Shown in pieces: positions 23,820-33,090 of a stretch of DNA of 64,000 nucleotides (positions are counted from its first letter, which is position 1; each line of letters begins with the position of its first letter). The stretch comes from Lachnospiraceae bacterium (GTDB lineage Bacteria; Bacillota; Clostridia; Lachnospirales; Lachnospiraceae): assembly GCA_009911035.1 (NCBI GenBank), contig QXWO01000007.1:1-64000 (forward strand), read 5' to 3'. The notes under the pieces were generated by a model. The model did not search any database and was not told where the DNA came from. It saw only the letters and a program-made list of their open reading frames with translations. The translations under genes and the position numbers were made by a program.

Positions 23820-25598
23820 TTATAGAAATAATGAGAGAGATTCCGTAGTGCTTTTGCAGTGAAAAATATTTGGGCTTAACCAGCGGAACACCTTGATTTT
23901 ACTGGCTCCCTGCTGACTTGACACTATAATATCATAATCCCCCCATTCCCTGTTCGGGTACATTTCTTCGTCTGCCCGCTCCGCCCCCCGTATCAGCAGG
24001 TTCTTCAGTTCCCTGCTCTCCACCTCGGGCTGGTTCTTCTGCACCACTGCCCATTGCAGAAAAAGCGCCGATGCTCCTGCCGCCAGGGCTGCCGATATGC
24101 TTGATCCGGTTCTGCTTCCCAGTATCGTATCCACATCCACCCCCGGGGAACAAATATCCGGCTTGATACGTCCGGTTCTGGTAAATCCTCTGCCAGACTC
24201 GCTCCAGAAGCTTCCGTTTTCATCATTGTATGCGGTAGTGGTGATAACCTCCCACACGTTGGACGGCTCTGTAAGGGTAGTATACGGGGAAGGCTTCAAA
24301 AAGTAGACCGGACTCTGGAGGAATTCTGTCAATGGAAGCCAGATATGAAACGGGCTTTTAGCTCTTCCGTCACTGACTGTCACCTGAATCGTCCATACAC
24401 CGGGGCCTGGGTCCACAAACCGGAAAAATATCAATTCCTCGCCAGAGCCCTGTTCCACCAGCACATGGTCTACCTGTATTCTGCCTTTTTCAAAAATGAA
24501 TAAAAATTCCCTGCTGCTCTGCTCCCTGAAATCCACCCGGGGAGTGACTTCCCCGCCCGGGGTGCGGATAGATATGGCATGTTTGGCTGGGATACTGCCC
24601 CAAAGTTCCGCCACAAATCCCCCTGCGTTTTCGCCCACTCTGATTTCCACATTATCTGTGGTTTCCCGGACTCCTTCTATGGAGGTCCCTTCATAATGGT
24701 GGGAGCTGTTGCCCTCATTTCCGCCGCAGACAACCACCGCCCGGCTGCGCCTGGTGGCTATCTGGTTCAAATACCCTGCCATAATGGAATGCCCTTCATG
24801 ATCCCCCATGCTGGTCCCTAACCCAAAGCAGATCACCAACGGCCTCGAAAGGGATATGGCATAACTTTCCAGATACCGCAATGCTGCCAGTATGTCGCTT
24901 TCCGCATAGGCCGGAACATTCTCCGGTACCAGATAAAACTCCCTTAAGTATTGTTTGGCCTGGCGCAGTTTTACCATAACGATATCCGCCTCCGGCGCCG
25001 CCCCCAGAAACCCTATCCCGCTGCGCAGCGGGCTTCCGGCCGCCACACTGGCAAGGGCCGTACCGTGGCCGATTTCATCACTGCTTGGGACGATCTCCTT
25101 TGGATTTTCGCTTTTCAATGCCAGATCAATGATCTCCTGCCGGTATTCCGTTCCGTAAAGAATGCCTGACGGCGGCTCCCCTGTCTGTATGGTCTGGTCC
25201 CATATCCCTAAGATTCTGGTGCTCCCGTCCTCTTTCCTGAACACTTCCTCCTCGTAACGGATACCTGTATCGAGAAATCCTATCACCACGCCTTTTCCCG
25301 TAAGACTAAGCCCGTCCCTCTGGACCCGCGTGATCCCGCTGCGGACTAACGGCGTAGGGTCAAAGTTCATCGTCTCCGGTGCCTGCATCAGTCCGTACAG
25401 CTTGGGGATTCTTGGATAGTTAAAGCTGCTTATGCTCATCGGCATAACATCTGCCCTGTCTATATAAGCAATTCCCAATTCCCCATCAATCGGCTGGAAC
25501 ACCCTGTCCTCAAAGTACGGTTCCACCCCGCCCGGAAGGAAATAATCAGTAATTAGGTCATAATAATCATTGGATATGATTTTTTCCCTGTCTGTCAT
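23820..25598 (-). CDS. S8 (subtilisin) peptidase, Csp-type, with replaced C-terminus
   Basis: 592 residues. Catalytic Asp in GFLDTGI (D110), His in GHGTALAS (H178) and Ser in TGSSISAALAAG near residue 500 are all present, with the long insertion typical of clostridial Csp-like peptidases of spore germination. Up to MYPNREWG, about residue 553, it follows the family. Family members then continue with a G-Y/W-G-x-L-D-hydrophobic end, but here 39 unrelated residues (DYDIIVSSQQ onward) follow. The change falls where mobile-element DNA begins, so integration has exchanged the tail. The active site is intact; activity is unknown. Confidence 0.85.
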   Translation of the reverse strand: MTDREKIISNDYYDLITDYFLPGGVEPYFEDRVFQPIDGELGIAYIDRADVMPMSISSFNYPRIPKLYGLMQAPETMNFDPTPLVRSGITRVQRDGLSLTGKGVVIGFLDTGIRYEEEVFRKEDGSTRILGIWDQTIQTGEPPSGILYGTEYRQEIIDLALKSENPKEIVPSSDEIGHGTALASVAAGSPLRSGIGFLGAAPEADIVMVKLRQAKQYLREFYLVPENVPAYAESDILAALRYLESYAISLSRPLVICFGLGTSMGDHEGHSIMAGYLNQIATRRSRAVVVCGGNEGNSSHHYEGTSIEGVRETTDNVEIRVGENAGGFVAELWGSIPAKHAISIRTPGGEVTPRVDFREQSSREFLFIFEKGRIQVDHVLVEQGSGEELIFFRFVDPGPGVWTIQVTVSDGRAKSPFHIWLPLTEFLQSPVYFLKPSPYTTLTEPSNVWEVITTTAYNDENGSFWSESGRGFTRTGRIKPDICSPGVDVDTILGSRTGSSISAALAAGASALFLQWAVVQKNQPEVESRELKNLLIRGAERADEEMYPNREWGDYDIIVSSQQGASKIKVFRWLSPNIFHCKSTTESLSLFL

Positions 25599-25727
25599 CT
25601 AAAATCCTGCCGCTGTTTTCTTTTACTATATGACAGTTCTTCCTAAAAGGTCCTTAAAAAACTGTAACAGTTCATGAAAGCTAAACTGTTACAAAAAACT
25701 GCCTGGAAAATCATCCTGCACAGGGAC

Positions 25728-27254
25728 TTATTGGCTTTTATCCTCTATCCGCCTTAAATTATCGGGATTTTCCCCCCGGATATTCCGTATATCAATAACC
25801 GGGCCTCCGGTTCCTTCAATATATTCCCTCGTGATCGTCACCCGGCCAATATTATCATCCTTGGGAATTTCATACATAATATCCAGCATAAATTCTTCAA
25901 TGATAGCCCGTAGCGCCCTTGCCCCGGTATCCTTCTTCATGGCCTGATCAGCAATGGCTTCCAGCGCCCCGTCATCAAATTCCAGCTTCACTTCATCCAG
26001 TTCCAACAATTTCTGGTACTGCTTCAAAATTGCATTCTTAGGCTCTTTCAGAATTTTCACCAGCATGGGTTTATCCAGCGCCGCTAATGTATAAATCACC
26101 GGAAGGCGGCCTAAGAACTCCGGTATCATGCCGAATTTCTTTAAGTCTTCAACCGTCACACGGCTTATGATGTTCTTTTCTTTATCAAATTTATCCTTCA
26201 GTTCTGCATTAAAACCGATGGAAGTCTGCTTTTTCAGACGCTGCTTGATAATCTCCTCCAAATCAGGAAAAGCACCTCCACATATAAAGAGGATATTTCT
26301 GGTGTTGATCGTGGTAAGGGGAACCATGGCATTTTTGCTGTTTGCCCCAACCGGCACCTCCACATCAGCCCCCTCTAAGAGCCGGAGCATCCCCTGCTGT
26401 ACGCTTTCACCGCTGACATCCCTGCTGGTAGTGTTCTTCTTTTTGGCGATCTTGTCAATCTCGTCGATAAATACAATGCCTCTCTCCGCTTTCTCCACGT
26501 CGTTGTCGGCAGCGGCCAGAAGTTTGGAAATCACGCTCTCAATGTCATCGCCGATATACCCCGCTTCTGTCAAAGAAGTGGCGTCCGCAATGGCAAGAGG
26601 CACATCCAGAAGCCTTGCCAGCGTTTTTACCAGATACGTCTTGCCGCACCCGGTAGGCCCGATCATCAGCATGTTTGATTTCTCAATCTCAATATCGTCC
26701 ATGGTGTCTGTGGCAACTCTTTTATAGTGATTGTACACAGCCACGGAAATCACTTTCTTTGCATGTTCCTGACCGATTACGTAGTCGTCAAGCTGGGCTT
26801 TGATTTTGTGCGGGGGCGGAATTTTTCTTATATCCAGCACCGGTTCCTCACCCTTTTTCGGTTTTTTCTTCTTGATCCTCTGCTTATTGGGGATGCCTCC
26901 TTCTCCCTGCAGATCCGCAATATTTAAAAACCGGATATTGGGGTACCCTTTCCCGCTTAAATTCTTGTTCAGATCATCCACAAAAGATGGATTGTTTAAC
27001 ATTCCCTGATAGTCAAACTGGCTCACTGTATCCATGGTTTTGTGCATACAGTCATTGCAGACCGTAATATTATTGGGCAGCTTAAACATCTTCCCGGCCT
27101 TGCTTTCCGGCCTGCGGCAGATGAAGCAGACGTCCTCATACTCGCCTTCTTTTTTCTTTTCCCCGTCTTTCCCCTCCCCGGATTTCTTCACATCCTGTTC
27201 TATGTTCTCGATCTCGTTCTTGTCGTTCTTATCATTTTCATCAAAATCTGACAT
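25728..27254 (-). CDS. clpX: ClpX-type AAA+ unfoldase
   Basis: 508 residues from the ATG at 27254 (GAGAGG site). An N-terminal acidic/lysine-rich extension of about 38 residues precedes the C4 zinc finger (CFIC near residue 43, CNDC near 67). The AAA+ core has GPTGCGKT, the pore loop GYIGDD, Walker B IVFIDEID and sensor arginine GARALR. The IGF loop for ClpP docking is present (SIGF). It is longer than the usual 420 residues because of the extension and a lysine-rich linker (KQRIKKKKPKKGEE), so it may be a second ClpX paralogue. It stands alone on its strand. Confidence 0.85.
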   Translation of the reverse strand: MSDFDENDKNDKNEIENIEQDVKKSGEGKDGEKKKEGEYEDVCFICRRPESKAGKMFKLPNNITVCNDCMHKTMDTVSQFDYQGMLNNPSFVDDLNKNLSGKGYPNIRFLNIADLQGEGGIPNKQRIKKKKPKKGEEPVLDIRKIPPPHKIKAQLDDYVIGQEHAKKVISVAVYNHYKRVATDTMDDIEIEKSNMLMIGPTGCGKTYLVKTLARLLDVPLAIADATSLTEAGYIGDDIESVISKLLAAADNDVEKAERGIVFIDEIDKIAKKKNTTSRDVSGESVQQGMLRLLEGADVEVPVGANSKNAMVPLTTINTRNILFICGGAFPDLEEIIKQRLKKQTSIGFNAELKDKFDKEKNIISRVTVEDLKKFGMIPEFLGRLPVIYTLAALDKPMLVKILKEPKNAILKQYQKLLELDEVKLEFDDGALEAIADQAMKKDTGARALRAIIEEFMLDIMYEIPKDDNIGRVTITREYIEGTGGPVIDIRNIRGENPDNLRRIEDKSQ

Positions 27255-27343
27255 GTCTTTTCCTCTCATTTCCTATTTTACAGAAACCATCCATTTTAAT
27301 AACTTTTCCTGCACCGCTTTTGGCGAGTGTAACAAACGCATGC

Positions 27344-28648
27344 CTATGCGATTCTTCTCACCGAAAGAATCTCTTTATAAGTGGCATGGGTGATCTTAAT
27401 GCCGCTCCTTGGCGTACTGGCGTGGACAATCTGCCCATTGCCGATGTAAATGCCTACATGCCCCGCGTAGCACACAATATCTCCGGGCTGTGCCTCCGAG
27501 TAAGAAACCCCGGTGCCTGCGCTTCTTAGGGAGTAGGACGTTCTGGGCACGCTGTAGCCAAAGTCACTGTACACCCGCCAGACAAAGCCGGAACAGTCAG
27601 CCCCCTGGGTCAGGCTTGTCCCCCCGGATACATACGGGTTCCCAATAAACTGGCAGGCATAATTGGCAATCTGCTGCCCTTTCCCTCCTGTACCGGAATA
27701 GCTGGAAGCAGATGCATAACTTTTGCTGGAAGAAGAACTTCCCTGGGAGGAAGAACTTGTGGAAGAGCTGCTGCCGGAATTTTGGGACGCCTCATTCTGC
27801 AAAGCCAGCTCCTGGGCTTTTTTTGCTTCTTCCTCCAGCCGTTTTGCGGTATCTATCTCTGACTGCTTCTTTGCAACTTCCGCCTCTATTCTTCTGATCT
27901 CATCATTCTGTTTTTTGATATTTGCCTTGTAAATGGCCGCTTCCTGTTTTGCCTGGGCAAGCTGGACCTCATAGTTGTCGTAGGTCCTCTGCTTTTCTTC
28001 CAAAATGGCCTCCAGACTTGCTTTCTCCTCCATCAGCTCATGTTCCTGGGCTTCCAGTTCCGCCATCTCGTCTTCCAGCTTCTGTTTTAATGCGGCCACC
28101 GTCTCTCTTGCTATCTTATACTCTTCCAGAAGCTTGCGGTCATATTCATACAGACTTTCCACATACTCCGCTTTGTTGACCATATCGCTGAAATTCTGGC
28201 TTTCCAGAAGAAGCTGTAAGTAATTGGTATCGCCCTTTTCATACATAAACTTGATTCGCAGTTTCATGGATTCATACTGCGCCTGTTCCACCGCCTGGGC
28301 TTCTTCGTATTCTCTGGTGGTTTCTTCAATCTGGTCTTTCTTTTTGGCAATGTCCTCCTCGATCAGCTCCACACTGGCAAGCGTCTCCACTAAAGCGGCA
28401 TCCACTTCCTCAATCTCCTCCGCCACCTGATCTACTTCCGACTGGATGGAGTTTACTTTTCCGGAAGCATTGTCGTACCTTTGCTGTTCTTCCCTCTTTC
28501 TGGCATCGGCTTCCTTTTTTTTCTGTTCCATCTCCTGTTTCTGCCTCTCTAAGTCCGAAACAGGAGTTGCCAAAACCGGCTCTGCCGCCGAAACCATAAA
28601 GACTGCTGCCAGAACAGCCCACAGACATGTAACTCTTTTTCTCCTCAT
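27344..28648 (-). CDS. NlpC/P60 peptidoglycan hydrolase with coiled-coil N-terminus
   Basis: 434 residues from the ATG at 28648 (MRRKRV); the frame opens at 28726. A signal peptide (LWAVLAAVFMVSAAEPVLA) is followed by a long coiled coil of the CwlO/PcsB type to about residue 280, a serine-rich linker, and a C-terminal NlpC/P60 domain with the cysteine in GADCSGFVW and histidine in GHVGIYIG. It cuts peptide cross-links in the cell wall. PcsB-like enzymes are controlled by the FtsEX complex through the coiled coil; no ftsEX is adjacent here. It lies 90 bases after the foldase gene. Confidence 0.85.
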   Translation of the reverse strand: MRRKRVTCLWAVLAAVFMVSAAEPVLATPVSDLERQKQEMEQKKKEADARKREEQQRYDNASGKVNSIQSEVDQVAEEIEEVDAALVETLASVELIEEDIAKKKDQIEETTREYEEAQAVEQAQYESMKLRIKFMYEKGDTNYLQLLLESQNFSDMVNKAEYVESLYEYDRKLLEEYKIARETVAALKQKLEDEMAELEAQEHELMEEKASLEAILEEKQRTYDNYEVQLAQAKQEAAIYKANIKKQNDEIRRIEAEVAKKQSEIDTAKRLEEEAKKAQELALQNEASQNSGSSSSTSSSSQGSSSSSKSYASASSYSGTGGKGQQIANYACQFIGNPYVSGGTSLTQGADCSGFVWRVYSDFGYSVPRTSYSLRSAGTGVSYSEAQPGDIVCYAGHVGIYIGNGQIVHASTPRSGIKITHATYKEILSVRRIA

Positions 28649-28737
28649 ATGCACTTTAATATCAACCACCTGCATCCCCTCAAAACATTTTTCACAAGTT
28701 CTGGCAGACCCAACTACGGCCTGCAATTACCCTTCTT

Positions 28738-29832
28738 CTATTTACTGCCGTCCTGCCCGTTTACAATGGCATTTTCAGCCAGAAAATCTGTGACTTTCTC
28801 AAACAAAAGATATTCTCTGTAGCCTTCCAAATCCAGTCCTTCTGTATATTCTTCCAGACTTACGCCGTACTTCTGCGCATCCCCGGTAAGGATCTCGTCC
28901 ATCTCCTCATCAGTTACCGCGATTTTTTCTTTATCGGCAATGGCGGACATCATCACATAGATCCTTGCCGACTGCTCAGCCTGTTCCAAAAGCACATCCT
29001 CATATTCTTCCGGCTTGCCGCCGTAAACATTGGCAACATACTCCCCTACATCCATACCGAACATTCCGGCATATCCTTCCATGTTGCTTACCAGCATGTC
29101 TTTCAGGCGGCTGACCATGCCTGTAGGCATATCGTCAAAGACCGTGTTCTTTTCCACCGCTTCCAGCACGGCATTCTTCTTATCCTCTTCAAAAGTATCC
29201 TGCGCCTGTTCCATCAGTTCGTCATAAATATAATTCCGGTAGTCTTCCACTGTACTGCAGTCTTCCAATCCAAGACTTTTCACATATTCATCATTTAATT
29301 CCGGCGTCTCCTGGAGGCTGATGCTGTTTACAGTCACCGTGAACACCACATCTTTCCCTGCCAGATCCGGATTGGTATAAGGGTCTGGAAAAGTCAGGCC
29401 GATATCCTTCGTCTCCCCGATCTCCATTCCAACCACGCCGTCCTCAAACCCTTCAATGAAACTGCCGGAACCGATGACCAGGTCGTACCCCGCCGCCGTG
29501 CCTCCTGCAAAAGCCACCCCGTCCAGCTTTCCTTCATAGTCGATGTTGGCCGTATCGCCCACTTTCACACTGCGGTCTGTAACGGGCGTAGAAACCGGAT
29601 TGTTCATGAGAAGATAGTCAAGATATCCGTCCAGATAATCATTGGTGATTTCCGGTTCCTTGACCTGTACCTCGAGTCCCTTATAATCTCCCAGCTTCAC
29701 AAAGTCCTTTGCCTTAAAATCCGAAAGGTATTTCAGACCGCTTGTATCTGCACTTCCACATGCCATTAAAGCACCTGCTGCCACAAGGGTAATAAGTGCT
29801 GCCGTAAATTTCTTATTTACCTGGATCTTCAT
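28738..29832 (-). CDS. Lipoprotein FKBP/trigger-factor-like peptidyl-prolyl isomerase
   Basis: 364 residues. A lipoprotein signal ends LVAAGALMACGS. An FKBP domain lies at about residues 85-175 (GDTANIDYEGKLDGVAF, then GFEDGVVGMEIGETKDI, LTFPDPY). The C-terminal part (ELNDEYVKSLG onward) matches the helical C-domain of trigger factor, ending in an acidic tail. It should work outside the membrane as a foldase for secreted proteins. The wall hydrolase downstream could be a client by proximity, which is only an inference. Confidence 0.85.
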   Translation of the reverse strand: MKIQVNKKFTAALITLVAAGALMACGSADTSGLKYLSDFKAKDFVKLGDYKGLEVQVKEPEITNDYLDGYLDYLLMNNPVSTPVTDRSVKVGDTANIDYEGKLDGVAFAGGTAAGYDLVIGSGSFIEGFEDGVVGMEIGETKDIGLTFPDPYTNPDLAGKDVVFTVTVNSISLQETPELNDEYVKSLGLEDCSTVEDYRNYIYDELMEQAQDTFEEDKKNAVLEAVEKNTVFDDMPTGMVSRLKDMLVSNMEGYAGMFGMDVGEYVANVYGGKPEEYEDVLLEQAEQSARIYVMMSAIADKEKIAVTDEEMDEILTGDAQKYGVSLEEYTEGLDLEGYREYLLFEKVTDFLAENAIVNGQDGSK

Positions 29833-29976
29833 CTAAAATATTGTCTCCTTTTTATTTATTGCCTGTCACCTTACATTTATATCATAAAACCCACCTTCGT
29901 GAAAGTATCTTAATATGTTTTTAACGAATATTTCATAATTTATATAGCAAATCTTTAGGGAGTTCCCTGAAACCAC

Positions 29977-30005
29977 TTGCCTATTTGTCACAAAAATGCT
30001 AAAAT
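29977..30005 (+). promoter_or_regulatory. Probable promoter of the membrane protein gene at 30089
   Basis: TTGCCT (29977-29982) and TAAAAT (30000-30005) are 17 bases apart, about 85 bases before the start codon, on the plus strand. Confidence 0.4.
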
Positions 30006-30088
30006 ATGTCTTGCATGGCCGTTGACGGTTGGAATTCATGAAGGGATGTTTTTCCTTCTGGCAGAACCGTACGGCAGGGAGGGTTATC

Positions 30089-30565
30089 ATGAATACATTA
30101 GGAATTGTTTTATTAGTCATTCTGGCAATTTTGATCATTGCCCTGGTTGTGTTATATTTTCTTGGAAAGAAAGCCCAGAAGCGGCAGGAAGAACAGCAGG
30201 CACAGTTAGATGCCATGAAACAGACTGTTTCCATGCTGATCATTGATAAGAAGCGGATGAAGATCAAAGATTCCGGTCTTCCCCAGATGGTCATCGACCA
30301 GACGCCGAAGCTGATGCGCGGTTCCAAACTTCCCATTGTCAAGGCCAAGGTTGGTCCCCAGATCATGTCCCTTGTCTGCGAGGAAAAGATTTTCGACTCC
30401 GTACCGGTCAAGAAGGAAGTCAAAGCAGTGGTAAGCGGGATCTACATTACCGATGTGAAAGGGCTTCACGGCAAATATGCCGCGCCTCCCGCCAAGAAGA
30501 AAAGCTTCTTCAAGCGTACACTGGAAAAGGCCCAGGAGAAAGCAGGCGCAAAGCCCGTTAAATGA
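30089..30565 (+). CDS. Conserved single-pass membrane protein
   Basis: 158 residues from the ATG at 30089, chosen for the GGGAGGG site; the frame opens at 30029. One membrane helix (IVLLVILAILIIALVVLYFL) is followed by a basic coiled segment, then a compact domain (MLIIDKKRMKIKDSGLP, LVCEEKIFDSVPVKKEVK), and a lysine-rich tail. This looks like a family common in Lachnospiraceae with no assigned function. It is a monocistronic unit between two opposing operons and ends in a very strong terminator. Confidence 0.65.
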   Translation: MNTLGIVLLVILAILIIALVVLYFLGKKAQKRQEEQQAQLDAMKQTVSMLIIDKKRMKIKDSGLPQMVIDQTPKLMRGSKLPIVKAKVGPQIMSLVCEEKIFDSVPVKKEVKAVVSGIYITDVKGLHGKYAAPPAKKKSFFKRTLEKAQEKAGAKPVK

Positions 30566-30579
30566 TTTAAGAGATGCGA

Positions 30580-30608
30580 GAGGATGTCCCCGGGGACATC
30601 CTCTTTTT
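30580..30608 (+). terminator. Strong rho-independent terminator
   Basis: A 12-bp perfect stem (30580-30591 with 30592-30603) followed by five T. It lies 14 bases after the stop of the membrane protein gene. Confidence 0.9.
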
Positions 30609-30642
30609 ACAATAAACGGCCTGCGAAGCGCTGCGGCGTTTG

Positions 30643-31086
30643 TTATGCCAGCCTGATCCCATCCTCCCGGGGAGCAAGCTGCATTTCTATCCGGCAGTTG
30701 GCTAAATGCTGGTAGTTGGCTTCCAGCGCATAGTAAACCTCAACTTTGATTCTGTTTTCTTCCTCCTTCACCAGAATGGATTCCGTATCTATGCCGATAA
30801 AAATATTCCCATAAGGCGTCACATAGCTGGTCATATTCTTCTTGTTTTTATCAAAAATCATATGTACATTGATCAGCCCTTTCTTGGACACTTCCATGCA
30901 GGAGTCATTAAATTTAATTCTGCTTCTTGTAGTCTCACTGAATCCCTCAGTCAGCTCCTCATAAATAACATAATGGCTGTCATTTTTTTTATAGTAATCC
31001 GCCAGTGCTATGACTTCCGTTCCCTGGGCGTCTTCATCAACGCCTGTCTGGAGTCCCTTGATCGACAAAATGATTTCTTTCGTCAT
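30643..31086 (-). CDS. DUF1934 (calycin-like) protein
   Basis: 147 residues, all beta: EIILSIKGLQTG, then SHYVIYEELTEGFSETTRSRI, and YGNIFIGIDTESI. This matches the DUF1934/YwiB group of lipocalin-like proteins. The function is not established. It follows murI by 9 bases on the same strand, an association often seen in Firmicutes. Confidence 0.75.
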   Translation of the reverse strand: MTKEIILSIKGLQTGVDEDAQGTEVIALADYYKKNDSHYVIYEELTEGFSETTRSRIKFNDSCMEVSKKGLINVHMIFDKNKKNMTSYVTPYGNIFIGIDTESILVKEEENRIKVEVYYALEANYQHLANCRIEMQLAPREDGIRLA

Positions 31087-31095
31087 GATTTTTTC

Positions 31096-31917
31096 TTAAT
31101 ACTCCTCTATATTTATTATTTTTGCAGATAAAATGCCGTACTTGATGATAGAGTTTGCAAAATGTTTGAATTTCTCTGCGGCATCGCTGACATAAAACCG
31201 GTATTGGTTGTCCCCCAGCTCCGCTTCCCTATCATTGAGCATATCCTCCGCTGCCAGAAGTTCTTTCAGTTCCCGCGCAGTCTCGTAAGCCGGATTTACC
31301 AGCCTCACACTCTCTCCCATGATTTTCCCTATGGTGGAACGTATCAGGGGATAATGGGTACATCCCAAAATCAGGGTGTCAATCCCAATGTCGATCAATT
31401 CCGTCAGATAACGCTTTGCGATCTCGTCCGTGACAGGATCTTTTAAAAGCCCTTCTTCCACAAGCGGCACAAAGAGGGGGCAGGCTTTTCCGATTACCCA
31501 TGCCTCCTTATTGATTTCTTTTATGTAGCGGGAATAAATACTGCTTGCAATCGTGCCTTCCGTCCCTATCACTCCGATCTTTCCATTGGCGGTAGTCTCT
31601 GCTGCCACCTTTGCCCCCGGCTTCACCACCCCTATTATGGGTATGTCTGTTTCCTTTTCTATCTCGTCCAGTGCATAGGCGCTGGCAGTATTACAGGCTG
31701 TCACAATAGCTTTTACCTCCTGTGCCTGTAAAAAGCGCACGATCTGGCGGGAATATCTTGTGACTGTCTCCTTTGATTTACTGCCATAGGGCAGTCTTGC
31801 CGTATCTCCAAAATAAATAATCTTTTCATTGGGAATCTGGCGCATGATTTCCCTTGCCACCGTAAGGCCGCCTACCCCGGAATCAAAAACCCCTATGGGT
31901 GCATATTTATTTATCAT
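31096..31917 (-). CDS. murI: Glutamate racemase
   Basis: 273 residues. It makes D-glutamate for peptidoglycan. The two catalytic cysteines are in VTACNTASA and LGCTHYP, and the N-terminal GVFDSGVGGLTVA is diagnostic. It overlaps nothing, with 1 base to the hypothetical gene upstream and 9 bases to DUF1934 downstream, so the three form one transcript. Confidence 0.95.
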   Translation of the reverse strand: MINKYAPIGVFDSGVGGLTVAREIMRQIPNEKIIYFGDTARLPYGSKSKETVTRYSRQIVRFLQAQEVKAIVTACNTASAYALDEIEKETDIPIIGVVKPGAKVAAETTANGKIGVIGTEGTIASSIYSRYIKEINKEAWVIGKACPLFVPLVEEGLLKDPVTDEIAKRYLTELIDIGIDTLILGCTHYPLIRSTIGKIMGESVRLVNPAYETARELKELLAAEDMLNDREAELGDNQYRFYVSDAAEKFKHFANSIIKYGILSAKIINIEEY

Positions 31918-31918
31918 A

Positions 31919-32284
31919 TCACAATTCCTTTTCTGCTGTTTCCTTTTCTTTTACCTGATATACATATTCCGCAAAGCGGCTTTTTATACAGATTTTCCCA
32001 ATCTGCCATCCGTTCTGTCGGCCGTCCCTGGGCTGTATGGTCTCCCCAGCGCCTGGCAAGCTCCCTGTCCCCCGGCTTTCCGGTGTTTTCCCTTCCGCTG
32101 CCGCAGACTTTTCACTTGCTGATTTTGACGTATTCTTTTCGGCACTTTCTTCCGCCGCGGTTTCTTCACCGCCCTCATATGCCTGTTCATAAACATCCTG
32201 CGTCAGACACAATTCCGGATACACAAACCCCCACCAGCCTATAGTTCCTAATAAAATAACAGCAGTTTCCATTAATTTTTTCAT
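31919..32284 (-). CDS. Hypothetical membrane-anchored protein upstream of murI
   Basis: 121 residues from the ATG at 32284 with AGAGA upstream. A membrane helix (LMETAVILLGTIGWWGFVYP) is followed by a low-complexity Glu/Ala/Ser-rich linker and a short basic-aromatic end (IGKICIKSRFAEYVYQV). No family recognised. It is one base from murI and probably co-transcribed. Confidence 0.6.
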   Translation of the reverse strand: MKKLMETAVILLGTIGWWGFVYPELCLTQDVYEQAYEGGEETAAEESAEKNTSKSASEKSAAAEGKTPESRGTGSLPGAGETIQPRDGRQNGWQIGKICIKSRFAEYVYQVKEKETAEKEL

Positions 32285-32352
32285 AGCATCTCTTACCCTT
32301 TTTACCTGTATCATTCACAAAATTATAGGTTCATGGTAAGAGTTTTGCCGTT

Positions 32353-33051
32353 TTAACCGGGGTTATTCACTCTGCTTTCATTTTCCATGCGGATCTGCCT
32401 GATAATGGATTTCTCCTGATTGTCAATATGAAGTTTGGCCGCCGCACAGGCCCGCTTTTTGTCCTTCCCGGCAATGCTGGTGTAAATTTCCCTGTGTTCT
32501 TTGACCAGATTGTCGTGCCGGGCCTCCTCCCTGATATACACAAACCGGTAACGGTACATCTGTTCCGAAAGATTATTCACAAGCTGGCGAAGCCGCTGGT
32601 TGCCTGCTGCTTCCACTATTATATCATGAAAAGCCACATCTGCCCTGGCAATGACCGAAGCGTCCTTCCCTTTATCCGCCTGTTCAAAAGCGCGGCATGC
32701 CTCAAAAAGCCGCTGTATATTCTCTTTGGTGATCCGTTCACAGGCAAGCTCCACGCTGAGGATGTCAAGCGCCCGCCTTACCTCCAGCACATCCCTTAAA
32801 CTTTTTTCGGTGATTCTGGCTACCTCGGCCCCCCGCCTTGGAATCATGATCACCAGTCCTTCCAGTTCCAGTTTCCTGATAGCCTCCCGGATGGGCGTCC
32901 TGCTGACCCCCAGCCTGTCAGCCAGATGCACTTCCATCAGCCTTTCGCCGGGCTTAAGCTTTCCGGTCAGAATCGCTTTGCGCAGGGTATTAAATACTAC
33001 GTCCCTTAGGGGTAAAAACTCTTCCATTTCCATCTGCAACTGATCGTCCAT
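32353..33051 (-). CDS. GntR-family regulator (FadR/FCD subfamily)
   Basis: 232 residues from the second ATG (33051), 8 bases after GGAGG; the ATG at 33057 is too close to the site. The N-terminal winged helix reads LRDVVFNTLRKAILTGKLKPGERLMEVHLADRLGVSRTPIREAIRKLE in conserved form. The C-terminal FCD domain has the metal-site residues in RADVAFHDIIVEAAGN and HREIYTSI. The ligand is unknown. It lies between ispE and the murI unit, in the same direction, but with its own strong ribosome site. Confidence 0.85.
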   Translation of the reverse strand: MDDQLQMEMEEFLPLRDVVFNTLRKAILTGKLKPGERLMEVHLADRLGVSRTPIREAIRKLELEGLVIMIPRRGAEVARITEKSLRDVLEVRRALDILSVELACERITKENIQRLFEACRAFEQADKGKDASVIARADVAFHDIIVEAAGNQRLRQLVNNLSEQMYRYRFVYIREEARHDNLVKEHREIYTSIAGKDKKRACAAAKLHIDNQEKSIIRQIRMENESRVNNPG

Positions 33052-33090
33052 CCCCATTTCCTCCTCTTTTAAGAACTGTACGTTTAAATT

